Below, one piece after another: positions 10,361 through 20,654 of a stretch of DNA of 64,000 bases (position 1 is the first letter of the stretch; every line of letters begins with the position of its first letter). The stretch covers positions 1 through 64,000 of the forward strand of contig CAZGCA010000016.1 of NCBI GenBank assembly GCA_964524145.1, given 5' to 3'. A program made the position numbers and the translations under genes. The notes under the pieces are model-generated. The model made no database searches, was not told the origin of the DNA, and was given only the letters and a program-made list of their open reading frames with translations. The stretch comes from CAZGCA01 sp964524145. GTDB lineage: Bacteria > Hydrogenedentota > CAZGCA01.

Positions 10361-11173
10361 TCAGAGATGATCGGCGAGCAGGGGTTCTTGCTTGCGGAAG
10401 ATTATTGCGCCGGCGACGAAGAACGCGATGGAGATGAGAACCGCCGGCAATATGACAAGAATGTCGGGACAACGCCCGTCGAGCAGGACATTCCTCATCG
10501 AGATCACGATGGCTGCCATGGGGTTGAGCATGTAGAGCCGAAAGAACAAAGACCCGGTGTTTTCGGCCACCATGGTGTGCGGGTAGAATATGGGTGTCGC
10601 GTAGAACCATACCATTAGCGAGGTCTCGGCGATGTAGGCCACGTCGCGATAGAACGCGTTCAGGCTCGACACCATCAGACATATCCCGAGAACGAAGATC
10701 GCCTGAACGAGAACGATCAGCGGCAGCGCCAGGACCCACAGCGTCGGCCACTGGCGGAACCCTATCAAGAAGGCGAACAGAACGATAAGCGATAACAGAT
10801 AGTTGATGAACGCGGCCAGGACCGTCGAGGCAGGTATCACCTCGCGGGGGAAGTACACCTTCTTGATGAGGTCGGCGTTGCCTATAAGCACGCCCGTGCA
10901 GCTTGACAATGAGTGGGCAAAGAACGTCCACGGTATGAGCGCGCACAGGAGAAAGATGGAGAACGGGTGTTCGATACCCGCGGTGAAGCCTCGCGGCCCG
11001 ATGTATCTAAACACGACAGTGAGCACAACCATCATGAGCAACGGCGTCAGTATCGCCCACAGGAACCCGAGCACGGCGTTCTTGTACCGCACCTTGAGCT
11101 CTTTGACCGTGAGGCTGTAGAGCAGCTCTCTGTACCGAACGAGATCTGTTATGAGTTGTATCGGACCAACCAT
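10361..11173 (-). CDS. ABC-2 type polysaccharide or polyol export permease (TagG/KpsM/Wzm-like)
   Basis: The 270-residue integral membrane protein has six predicted helices. Its beginning, LVRYRELLYSLTVKELKVRYK, NAVLGFLWAILTPLL and the later RDVAYI and MLNPMA motifs are typical of Wzm/TagG permeases. These export teichoic acid, O-antigen or capsule through the inner membrane. The ATG at 11173 has a good AAAGGA site; a longer upstream reading lacks one and has unrelated composition. The ATPase partner (TagH/KpsT/Wzt) normally lies next door, but the neighbours are an AlkZ-like gene and a divergent MATE gene, so the partner must be elsewhere or lost. Confidence 0.9.
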   Translation of the reverse strand: MVGPIQLITDLVRYRELLYSLTVKELKVRYKNAVLGFLWAILTPLLMMVVLTVVFRYIGPRGFTAGIEHPFSIFLLCALIPWTFFAHSLSSCTGVLIGNADLIKKVYFPREVIPASTVLAAFINYLLSLIVLFAFLIGFRQWPTLWVLALPLIVLVQAIFVLGICLMVSSLNAFYRDVAYIAETSLMVWFYATPIFYPHTMVAENTGSLFFRLYMLNPMAAIVISMRNVLLDGRCPDILVILPAVLISIAFFVAGAIIFRKQEPLLADHL

Positions 11174-11395
11174 GTCACATTCCTTTATTTGTCGTCCGCC
11201 ATTATATGCGCTGGCAATCCAAGCCGTCAACAGTATCAGGCCTGCATCAGAAAAGGGGCTTTCTCTACGCGGCCCTGTTCTGCCACTACTATTCGAGCCT
11301 TCCCGAAAAGATGGTAGATCGCACGGCCACAAAAAGGTGAGCAGCATCCTGAAGTCTTTCACGCCGCGTCTCAGCCCCCGAAGAGGCGACGGAAT

Positions 11396-11434
11396 AAAGC
11401 CCCGGGTGACGACTTAAGAGGAACCCGGGGCTTT
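11396..11434. terminator. Strong hairpin, possible terminator
   Basis: A perfect 12-bp inverted repeat AAAGCCCCGGGT / ACCCGGGGCTTT encloses a 15-base loop. The 3' arm ends in only three T residues on either strand, so termination is plausible but not classical. It lies between two divergent genes, where a terminator has no obvious transcript to stop, unless a gene has been lost. Confidence 0.45.
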
Positions 11435-11534
11435 GACCACGGTGCGAGCACGGAACGCGTGCTTTGCTGGACGCGAACCTACGCACTAACGACCACGCCC
11501 GCACACACGCCGTATGTCCCTTTCCACCCCGCAT

Positions 11535-11563
11535 TTGAAACCATACCCGGCAGCGGGTATAAT
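11535..11563 (+). promoter_or_regulatory. Sigma70 promoter of the MATE gene
   Basis: TTGAAA (11535-11540), a 17-bp spacer and a perfect TATAAT (11558-11563) lie about 50 bp before the MATE start codon. Confidence 0.7.
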
Positions 11564-11613
11564 TGGGTTGCGGCACTTAATTTCCCATGGACTAGCGGGC
11601 GGACGAATGTATC

Positions 11614-13038
11614 TTGGACGGTTACGAACAATCTGATTCCACCAACGATAGCGCCTCGACACCGGAGTCCGCCGGCGACGCGCGACCTATCCCGTTAGCC
11701 AAAGGCCATCGCGACCTTACCGCGGGACCCGTCTCGAGGTCGTTGCTTCTGCTCGCCCCGCCTCTGATGCTGTCGCACGCCGTACAAACAAGCTTCGGGC
11801 TGGTCGACACGTTCTGGGTCGGAAAGCTGAGTCCGAGCGCCGTAGCGGCCCTGACGATGAGCGGTCACATCATCTTCCTGCTCATGACGGTGCTGGCGGG
11901 CGTCTCAACGGGCACCATGGTGCTGGTTGCGCGCGCTGTCGGCGCGAAAGACAGGGTCGCAGCGTCGCGCGCTGCCGAGCAGGCTCTGCTGCTCACCTTC
12001 ATCATCGCGGCTCTTATGGGCATACTTGGGTTCGTGTTCGCGCCTCATATCCTGAGCCAGCTCACTACGGATGCGGAAACGCTCGAGCTCGGCACGGGGT
12101 ACATGCGCGTGATGTTCGTCGGCATTTTCACGCTCGTCGCCCTCTACATGGTTTCCGCGATAATGCAGGGTGCCGGCGACGCGTCGACACCCATGAAACT
12201 TGTCGTTGGCGCAGCGATCGCCAACTTCTTCATCGACCCGATGCTGATATTCGGTGTCGTCTTCCCGAAACTCGGCGTCACGGGTGCCGCGTGGTCCACC
12301 GTCTTCACCCGGGGCGGCGCCGGTGTGATAGGCCTCCTGCTGCTCCTGCGCGGCCGGCCGGCAATAAGGATACGCACGATCCTGCCGAGACTCGACCCGC
12401 AACTCATGATGCGCATGGTCAGAATCGGGCTGCCAACGTCCGTCATGGTGGTGTTGCACCAGGTTATCGGCCTGATAATGATAGTCATCGTCTCGAGATA
12501 TTTCGGCACACACGCCATGGCCGGGTACGGAATCGGGATGCGCATCCACAGTCTCGCCTGGATGCCGACGTTCGGGCTCGCCATCGCAGCGGGTACCCTG
12601 GTCGGGCAAAACCTCGGCGCGAACAAACCTGACAGGGCCGAGAGAAGCGGCTACCTCGGCGCCGCATGGTGTACGGCGGTGATGTTTGTCATGGCCCTGA
12701 TAGCGTTTGTCTTCGCGCCCCTGCTCGTTGCGACGTTCAACAACGACCCCAACGTCGTCGAGATCGGCACGAGCTTCCTGCGGTTCACGGCGCTCGCACT
12801 GGTCTTCAGCGGCGTCTGGATCGGGTTCAGCCGGTCGCTGAGCGGGGCGGGAGATACCGTCACCCCGTTGAAAATAGCTGTTGTCAGCGCTATAATACAC
12901 GTATGTGTAGCGGTTGGCTTATCGGCGACCATCGGGCTCGAAGGCGTGTGGATATCGTTTCTCGTCGGCGATTGCGTCGGCATGATCCTCGCCGCTGTAT
13001 GTTTCAGACGGGGCAAATGGAAATACAAAAAGGTCTAG
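11614..13038 (+). CDS. MATE family efflux transporter
   Basis: The 474-residue protein has twelve membrane helices in two repeats, as in MATE (NorM/DinF) cation-coupled drug and metabolite exporters. Repeated family motifs include PLMLSHAVQTSFGLVDTFWVGKL at the start of lobe 1, MQGAGDASTPM, and the matching SGAGDTVTPLK near the end of lobe 2. The start is a TTG, because the only in-frame upstream ATG (11587) is followed after one codon by a stop. The substrate cannot be told. The next gene overlaps its end by 22 bp, so the two are translated from one message. Confidence 0.93.
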   Translation: MDGYEQSDSTNDSASTPESAGDARPIPLAKGHRDLTAGPVSRSLLLLAPPLMLSHAVQTSFGLVDTFWVGKLSPSAVAALTMSGHIIFLLMTVLAGVSTGTMVLVARAVGAKDRVAASRAAEQALLLTFIIAALMGILGFVFAPHILSQLTTDAETLELGTGYMRVMFVGIFTLVALYMVSAIMQGAGDASTPMKLVVGAAIANFFIDPMLIFGVVFPKLGVTGAAWSTVFTRGGAGVIGLLLLLRGRPAIRIRTILPRLDPQLMMRMVRIGLPTSVMVVLHQVIGLIMIVIVSRYFGTHAMAGYGIGMRIHSLAWMPTFGLAIAAGTLVGQNLGANKPDRAERSGYLGAAWCTAVMFVMALIAFVFAPLLVATFNNDPNVVEIGTSFLRFTALALVFSGVWIGFSRSLSGAGDTVTPLKIAVVSAIIHVCVAVGLSATIGLEGVWISFLVGDCVGMILAAVCFRRGKWKYKKV

Positions 13039-15251
13039 CCCGGCAGAGCAGGTTCCTGGTCAGCGCGCTCGTGGCCGCGTTGCTTCTGCTGCTCATTGCG
13101 CCGACCGATGCCCTTGCCCGTATGGCCGACCCGCGCGCCAAGGACGATACCGAGTTTGTAGACGGCACGTATCCCGGCAGGCTGCTCGACGAGCTCGCCC
13201 TTCGCAAACAGCGGCTGCGACTCCTTGCCAAACAGAAGATGCCGCGCGCGCCCACCGCAGACTACGACTGGGGCCAGATAGCCGTCATCGAGGACGACGG
13301 CACACTTGTTGTCGATAACATCAACAACCCGTTCGACATGGACAACAAGACGTTCCGGTTCACGCCTGCCGGTACGGACGGGTTCGACGTCTCGGAAATC
13401 GGTTTCAGCTTCACGACGCCCGGCGGAACGGACCTCCCGCTCGGCGACGACACGGGCGAGCTCGTGACCTTCACGGGCGGGTTCACGTTCCCGTTCTACG
13501 GCACCACCTACGACGCCGTCTACGTCCATTCGAACGGCCATCTCACGTTCGACTCCGCCGAGAACGAGTTCTTCAGTTGGTCCCTGCGGGGATTCCTACG
13601 CCGCCAACCGCGGATCGGCGTCTTCTTCGACGATCTTGACCCCTCGAACGCCGGTACGGTCCGTGCCGAACAGTTCGCCGACAGGTTTGTCGTGACATGG
13701 GACGCCGTCACCGAGTACACCGCGTACCCGGGCGTTCCGACCGATCCGCCACCCAACTCGAACACGGTGCAGGTCAGGCTGTTCGACGACGGGACAATCG
13801 AGCTCGTCTACAACGGCCTGGCTGCCGAGGAAGCGTTCATCGGGACGACACCCGGCACGCTGCTGGCCGCCGTAAACTCCGTCGACTACACCGATGACGT
13901 GCCGACGACCGGCCTCGTGGGCGCCATATTCGAACGGTTCGCCACCGGCACGATGCCGTTGGGCGAGATAGACATTCACGCTGTCGCGATGAAGTTCTAC
14001 GAAACGCATCCCGACATCTACGACTACCTGATTATGTTCACGGACTTCTCCTACGATCTCGACGGCGCGTTCGCCTACGAGCTGACGATGCGGAACGACG
14101 TGCTCGGCCTCGGCGACCAGCTCGGCGACGGTCCCGGCGACGATATATACGACCACACGGCATCGTTCGGCAGCGCCGGCAGGCTGCAGAGCTTTCTCAA
14201 CATGAACGAGATCGACGAGTATCCGGGGCTCGTCAACCAGCCTGTTCTCGCGACCCTGACCACGATGGATATACTCGGTCACGAGGCCGGCCACCGATGG
14301 CTCGCGTTTGTGCGATTCATGGACGGCGAGCAGCGCAGCGACCATCTGCTCGGCCGCGCTCTCGCGCACTGGAACTTCTTTCTCGATACCGATGCCTCCT
14401 TCATGGAAGGGCACGACTGGCGAGACAACGGCGACGGCTCATTCAGTGCTGTCGCTGCGACCGACCGGTACGGCCCGCTCGACCTCTACCTGATGGGGTT
14501 CAACCACTACTACGAGGTACCGCCGTTTTTCCTCATCCAGAACCCGTCTCCGAGCTGGGGTCGCGACATGCAGCCGCAGGTCAACATCACCGTCACCGGC
14601 ACCCGGAAAGACATTGGAATCGAGAGCGTGATCGCTGCCGAAGGTGTGCGTACGCCCGGACCCGACCAGTCGCAGAAAGTGTTCAAACAGGCGTTCATCA
14701 TGGTCGTCAGACAGGGTACCACTCCGCTCGAGTCCGACCTCGATAAGCTCGACAACATACGCGACAGCTGGGAATCGTTCTTCCGCGAGAAACTGGACAA
14801 TCGCGGCGCGGTCGATACGTATCTCGCGCCTGATACGGATACCGACGACGACCAGTGGCCCAACCGGCTGGATGACGATGACGACGGCGACGGGACGACC
14901 GACGCGCTCGACCCGCTCCCGCTCGACACCGACAACGACGGCTTTCCGAACGACGCGGACGACGACGACGATGCCGACGGGCTGCCCGAAGACGGTACCG
15001 ATCCGTTTCCGTTCGACACCGATAACGACTGGTTGCGAAACGACGTCGACCCCGACGACGACAACGATCGCGTCTACGATTATCGCGAGGTCGAGGACGG
15101 CACCGACCCGCTCGACCCGACCGATTTCAACCCCGACTCGATGGCGCCCCTCGCTGCCTTCGGCTCGCTCCTCGCACTCACCGCGGCCATCATCGCCGCA
15201 GCCGCGTTACGGGGAGTGACACGCCCCGGAACGCCGGCACGCACCGGATAG
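13017..15251 (+). CDS. Secreted putative zinc metalloprotease with calcium-binding repeats
   Basis: The 744-residue protein has an N-terminal signal peptide (about 15-42). A beta domain follows (about 140-290) with FPFYGTTYDAVYVHSNGHL, resembling nidogen-like domains. HEAGHRW at 422-428 fits the HExxH zinc motif; a third ligand cannot be fixed by eye. From about 600 to 705 there are Asp-rich type 3 thrombospondin-like repeats (DTDNDGFPNDADDDDD), which bind calcium. The C-terminus has one hydrophobic helix (about 715-735) followed by a basic end, suggesting membrane or sorting attachment. It overlaps the MATE gene by 22 bp. Protease activity is inferred from one motif. Confidence 0.75.
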   Translation: MEIQKGLARQSRFLVSALVAALLLLLIAPTDALARMADPRAKDDTEFVDGTYPGRLLDELALRKQRLRLLAKQKMPRAPTADYDWGQIAVIEDDGTLVVDNINNPFDMDNKTFRFTPAGTDGFDVSEIGFSFTTPGGTDLPLGDDTGELVTFTGGFTFPFYGTTYDAVYVHSNGHLTFDSAENEFFSWSLRGFLRRQPRIGVFFDDLDPSNAGTVRAEQFADRFVVTWDAVTEYTAYPGVPTDPPPNSNTVQVRLFDDGTIELVYNGLAAEEAFIGTTPGTLLAAVNSVDYTDDVPTTGLVGAIFERFATGTMPLGEIDIHAVAMKFYETHPDIYDYLIMFTDFSYDLDGAFAYELTMRNDVLGLGDQLGDGPGDDIYDHTASFGSAGRLQSFLNMNEIDEYPGLVNQPVLATLTTMDILGHEAGHRWLAFVRFMDGEQRSDHLLGRALAHWNFFLDTDASFMEGHDWRDNGDGSFSAVAATDRYGPLDLYLMGFNHYYEVPPFFLIQNPSPSWGRDMQPQVNITVTGTRKDIGIESVIAAEGVRTPGPDQSQKVFKQAFIMVVRQGTTPLESDLDKLDNIRDSWESFFREKLDNRGAVDTYLAPDTDTDDDQWPNRLDDDDDGDGTTDALDPLPLDTDNDGFPNDADDDDDADGLPEDGTDPFPFDTDNDWLRNDVDPDDDNDRVYDYREVEDGTDPLDPTDFNPDSMAPLAAFGSLLALTAAIIAAAALRGVTRPGTPARTG

Positions 15252-15273
15252 ACCTACTCCAGGTGGCAACCGG

Positions 15274-15300
15274 TCGTGCCCGTGCTCGTAATCGTAATCG
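15274..15300. repeat. Short direct-repeat tract (CGTAAT units)
   Basis: The tract CGTGCCCGTGCTCGTAATCG followed by TAATCG consists of near-hexamer repeats. It lies between two convergent genes. Similar GATTACGA-rich tracts are common in intergenic regions of several uncultivated genomes, as recalled from general experience. Only one copy is seen in this window. Confidence 0.35.
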
Positions 15301-15384
15301 GACAATTCGTACAAACTTAGACACCACCACGGGTACGACCATCGAGCCCAAGCATGCGTTGCACGCTTAGCTGCGGGCAGTCCA

Positions 15385-15741
15385 CTACCCTCCGGGTTGG
15401 TTGCCCAGCAGCCGACGCAGAAACGCGTCCACGTCGAACTCGGATTCGTCGCGAACAACGGCTTCCGGATGGAACCTCAACGGTGATTTGATGAAGGAAT
15501 GGTGACATTGCGGACAAAGGTCGAGCTTGAACTGTTTGCAAACATCGTCCTCGAGCTGTTGCGGGTCCATACCCTCGAGCCGTTCTATCAATGCTTCAAG
15601 TTCAGCCCTATGGTCACGCAGCAAATCGGCCAGCGATATCTCGATCGTATCGTAGGCGGCGCGAACGTCTATCTTGACCTTATAGCGCAAGTCCTTCCGT
15701 TCCATTCTGCGGCCACAGCCGTCGCACACGTAGTATTTCAT
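15385..15741 (-). CDS. Small zinc-ribbon protein
   Basis: This 118-residue protein is of unknown function. The N-terminus has CDGCGRRM (residues 6-13) and the later part CPQCHHSFI, so four Cys can form one zinc site around an intervening helical segment rich in Glu and Leu. The start has an AGGAGT site; a longer reading to 15837 overlaps lepB and has no site. It lies 11 bp downstream of lepB and is the last gene of recO-lepA-lepB. Regulation or nucleic-acid binding would be a guess. Confidence 0.75.
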   Translation of the reverse strand: MKYYVCDGCGRRMERKDLRYKVKIDVRAAYDTIEISLADLLRDHRAELEALIERLEGMDPQQLEDDVCKQFKLDLCPQCHHSFIKSPLRFHPEAVVRDESEFDVDAFLRRLLGNQPGG

Positions 15742-15752
15742 ACCGAACACTC

Positions 15753-16502
15753 CTACCTGAGCCGACCAATGCGCCCGGGAGGCCACCATTTTGCGAAGGC
15801 CCTGCCCTTGATATTCTTGAAGGGCACGTACCCCCATTTGCGGCCGTCCCGGCTTTGCGCACTGTTGTCACCGAGAACAAAGTAGTGATCATCGGGCACG
15901 GTGATCTCCTTTGCGGTGGCAAAGTCCCCGAACCTTCTGGCATCGTTGTAGTAGTATTGATTGGCAATCTCGGGCGGGTCGGTCACCGGCTCGCCGTTGA
16001 TAAGGATCTTGCCTCCGTCGATCTTTACACGCTCGCCCGGACGCCCAATAACTCGTTTGACCAGGTTCTTCTTGAAAATGCCCAAGGTTTTCGGAGTTGC
16101 GGGATCCACTGTCTTGAAGACGACGACATGGCCTCGTTGCGGTTCTTTACCGCGCCACAACCTGATGCCCGTGAACGGTATCCTCGGACCGTAAACGAAC
16201 TTGTTAACGAGTATCTTGTCTCCAATCTTGAGCGTGTCCTCCATCGAGCCACTCGGTATCTTGAACGGCTCTATAAGAAACTGCCGGATGACAAGCGCAA
16301 TGGCAACGGCGACCGCTGCGGACTTCACCCACTCCAACAGATTTGCCATTGTGAACCCGCCGACAATTCTTTCGACAAACCCGATGAATCCACCCTCAAA
16401 CTTGTATTCTCTCTTGAGTTCGACTTGCCCATTATTCGATTGTTTGGTGCTCTTATTCGGCTGTTTGTTTTTCTGGTTGCTTTTGCTCTTCTTCTTGCCC
16501 AT
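15753..16502 (-). CDS. lepB: Signal peptidase I
   Basis: This enzyme cleaves signal peptides on the outer face of the inner membrane. The 249-residue protein has a Lys/Asn-rich cytoplasmic start (1-30), one clear membrane helix (about 58-76), the nucleophile Ser in PSGSMEDTL (about 85), the general-base Lys in NLVKRVIG (about 149), and the conserved GDNSAQSRDGR box (about 215-225). Its ATG follows the lepA stop directly, so the two genes are translationally linked. Confidence 0.96.
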   Translation of the reverse strand: MGKKKSKSNQKNKQPNKSTKQSNNGQVELKREYKFEGGFIGFVERIVGGFTMANLLEWVKSAAVAVAIALVIRQFLIEPFKIPSGSMEDTLKIGDKILVNKFVYGPRIPFTGIRLWRGKEPQRGHVVVFKTVDPATPKTLGIFKKNLVKRVIGRPGERVKIDGGKILINGEPVTDPPEIANQYYYNDARRFGDFATAKEITVPDDHYFVLGDNSAQSRDGRKWGYVPFKNIKGRAFAKWWPPGRIGRLR

Positions 16503-18302
<1,800 letters not shown>

Positions 18303-18330
18303 AGGACTAAACTCTCTCTCCGGTCGGGGA

Positions 18331-19086
18331 TCACAGCGCTGCCGAGGCGCTCTTCAGAAAGCCCAAGGACTTGAGATCGCTCTCGATATGGTAGCATGCG
18401 AACCGGTTGATAGCATCGAACAGCTTCGCGCATATCTCGCTCGGAACACGCGTTCGTCCGAGCAGGTCGTCTTCCATGGACCCGAGCTTCGCCAACAGCT
18501 TCAGTTCCGCTCCCGTCAATGTGACCGCAGGCTCTTTCGTGCATTTATCGCACGCGAGACCGCCCGCAGGCAGACTGAGGTGAACCCGCTTCCCGTCGGG
18601 GTGTGCACGGCACACGACGCAACAGTCAAGCACGGGAGCCACGCCGGCTGTCTTGAGAACACGCAGACAAAAGGCGATGCAGAACTGCTGCATCTTGCCT
18701 TTACACGACCCGATGAACCTGAGCCCTTCAACCAGTTCGCTGAACAGTTCTTCGGACGGGTCGCCTTCCGGCGCCACTTTGCCGACGAGCTCGACACAGT
18801 AGCTTGCGTAAGAGTAGCGAGCAAAGTCGGACTTGATGTCGTCAAATCGGTTGATAGTTTCTGCTTCCTTGATCGTTTGCACGTTGCGGGCGGCTTTGTA
18901 GTAGTACACCAACTCCAGGTGCGTCATCGGCTCGATCGCGTCGCCAATCGTGTTTCCAGGACGTTTTAACCCTTTCGCGATCGCCGAGATGCGGCCATGG
19001 TCTGGCGTCAAGAACGACGCGATTCGGCTCGTTTCGCCATACTCGATTGTCCGTAAGACAACCGCTTCGCTCGTTTCGAGAGACAT
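18331..19086 (-). CDS. recO: DNA repair protein RecO
   Basis: RecO loads RecA onto SSB-coated DNA together with RecR. The 251-residue protein starts with an OB-fold (SLETSEAVVLRTIEYGETSRI) and has a basic LKRPGN segment. A helical domain with four Cys follows (CCVVC ... CDKC, about residues 153-190), the zinc finger seen in many RecO proteins. I use the ATG at 19086 after AGAGAAG; a longer reading to 19173 crosses the promoter. Confidence 0.95.
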   Translation of the reverse strand: MSLETSEAVVLRTIEYGETSRIASFLTPDHGRISAIAKGLKRPGNTIGDAIEPMTHLELVYYYKAARNVQTIKEAETINRFDDIKSDFARYSYASYCVELVGKVAPEGDPSEELFSELVEGLRFIGSCKGKMQQFCIAFCLRVLKTAGVAPVLDCCVVCRAHPDGKRVHLSLPAGGLACDKCTKEPAVTLTGAELKLLAKLGSMEDDLLGRTRVPSEICAKLFDAINRFACYHIESDLKSLGFLKSASAAL

Positions 19087-19143
19087 CTTCTCTGTCACCG
19101 TTTTTTCGGGAACATAACGTCGTTTGCTGTATCGTCTTAGGCT

Positions 19144-19173
19144 ATGATACCATCCTGCCCGATGCTGAGGCAA
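19144..19173 (-). promoter_or_regulatory. Promoter of recO-lepA-lepB
   Basis: On the reverse strand TTGCCT (19173-19168), an 18-bp spacer and TATCAT (19149-19144, 5 of 6) lie 58 bp before the recO start. It is divergent from the lysA promoter. Confidence 0.5.
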
Positions 19174-19212
19174 GAGGTGCCTTACGCGAGCGGCCTGATC
19201 TCGCGCCGATGT

Positions 19213-19242
19213 TTGACAGCGAGCAGACGTGTGTGCTACACT
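19213..19242 (+). promoter_or_regulatory. Promoter of the lysA-disA-pyr operon
   Basis: A perfect TTGACA (19213-19218), an 18-bp spacer and TACACT (19237-19242) with an extended TGC just before it lie about 75 bp upstream of lysA. The leader between is too short for a lysine riboswitch, and no such structure is seen. Confidence 0.65.
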
Positions 19243-19320
19243 TCTCTCAAACAGCGCCGATTGTCTAATTGGTTGTCAGACGAGGTCTTAGCGTATCTTC
19301 AAGGGAGCTGATACGGAACG

Positions 19321-20571
19321 GTGAACCATTTCGATTACAGAGACGGCATGTTGCATTGTGAGGAGTTGGCGCTCAGCAAGGTCGCTGCCGCCGTCGGAAC
19401 GCCCTGTTATGTCTACAGCGAGAGAACGATTTTGCGCCACTTTCGCCGGCTCGACGAAGCCTTCGGCGATCTGCCGCATCTCGTCTGTTACGCGGTAAAG
19501 TCCAACCCCAACCTGGGAGTGCTCAAGGTGCTCGCGGACGCGGGTGCCGGTGCAGAGGTCGTATCGGGCGGCGAACTGTTTCGCGCGCTCAAGGTCGGGA
19601 TAACGCCGGTCAAGATAGTCTTCAACGGGAACGGAAAAACGGAGGCCGAGCTGGAGTATGCCGTGCAGAGCGGAATACTGATGGTGAACGCCGACTCGGC
19701 GGGAGAGCTGCGGCTGCTGAACGAAGTGGCAGGGAGGCTTGGCAGGCGCGTGCCCATAGCGTTGCGTGTCAACCCGGACATCGACCCCGGCACACACCCC
19801 TATATATCCACGGGGCTCAAGAAGAGCAAGTTCGGCGTGAGCATCGAAAACGCCGTCGAGTGCTACGGGCTGGCCCGCGAACTGCCTAACCTCGAGGTCG
19901 TGGGTGTACACAGCCATATCGGTTCGCAGATAACCAATGTCGAACCGTTTGTGGAATCAGTGGGGAAGCTCGCCGATTTGGTCGAGGAGTTGCGAGCTGC
20001 GGGTCACCGGATTGAGTTCCTGGATCTTGGCGGCGGTATAGGCATCACGTACGACAACGAGTCGCCTCCAACTTATGAAGAGGTTGTCGAGGCAATCTCG
20101 CCTCACGTGCGACGCGCCGGTTGCACGGTGCTCATCGAGCCGGGCAGGTCGATCGTCGGCAACGCGGGGGTGCTTCTCACTCGCGTTCTCTACGTGAAAC
20201 AAGGTGCAGAGAAGGACTTCGTCGTGGTCGACACCGCAATGAACGACCTTGCGCGTCCGTCTCTCTACGGGAGCTACCATGCCATACAACCGGTGACAAA
20301 CCATGCCGAGAACGCCGAGACGCTCGTGGCGGACGTAGTGGGCGGCATTTGCGAATCGGGCGATTTTCTTGCCAGGGATCGGCAACTGCCAACGCCACGG
20401 CAAGGCGATCTCTTGGCAATAATGAGCGCGGGCGCGTACGGTTCTGCAATGAGTTCGATGTACAACTCGCGGCCGCTTGTGCCGGAGGTGCTGGTTTCGG
20501 GTGGCAGCTTCGCGGTGGTCAGGAGACGACCTTCATACGATGAGATGGTTGCGCTGGAGAGTCCGGACTGA
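19321..20571 (+). CDS. lysA: Diaminopimelate decarboxylase
   Basis: LysA converts meso-diaminopimelate to lysine with PLP. The 416 residues fit the family. The PLP Lys is Lys60 in CYAVKSNPN, followed by AGAEVVSGGELFRAL, HSHIGSQI (glycine/His loop), EPGRSIVGNAG and, near the end, SAGAYGSAMSSMYNSR. The start is GTG. It opens an operon with disA 83 bp downstream; diaminopimelate is also a peptidoglycan precursor, and c-di-AMP is often tied to wall state. Confidence 0.97.
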   Translation: MNHFDYRDGMLHCEELALSKVAAAVGTPCYVYSERTILRHFRRLDEAFGDLPHLVCYAVKSNPNLGVLKVLADAGAGAEVVSGGELFRALKVGITPVKIVFNGNGKTEAELEYAVQSGILMVNADSAGELRLLNEVAGRLGRRVPIALRVNPDIDPGTHPYISTGLKKSKFGVSIENAVECYGLARELPNLEVVGVHSHIGSQITNVEPFVESVGKLADLVEELRAAGHRIEFLDLGGGIGITYDNESPPTYEEVVEAISPHVRRAGCTVLIEPGRSIVGNAGVLLTRVLYVKQGAEKDFVVVDTAMNDLARPSLYGSYHAIQPVTNHAENAETLVADVVGGICESGDFLARDRQLPTPRQGDLLAIMSAGAYGSAMSSMYNSRPLVPEVLVSGGSFAVVRRRPSYDEMVALESPD

Positions 20572-20654
20572 GCCCATGTGCGGGGAGCTAACCGCCGGGA
20601 GCCGGCTGGCGTACAGGGAGCCGCAACTTGAGGGTGTAACAGCGGAGAACTGAT

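Larger units (their letters stand above)
11174..11613. other. Intergenic region between the permease and MATE genes
   Basis: This 440-bp divergent region holds no credible gene. It carries a strong inverted repeat (11396-11434) and a good promoter toward the MATE gene (11535-11563). I see no equally good promoter for the permease. Confidence 0.6.

Noticed and set aside
12666..13016. A 117-codon extension of the secreted protease frame
   Set aside because: It overlaps the MATE gene in another frame, and a signal peptide begins only after the ATG at 13017.
19243..19320. A lysine riboswitch before lysA
   Set aside because: The leader is under 80 bases and lacks the five-helix pattern.
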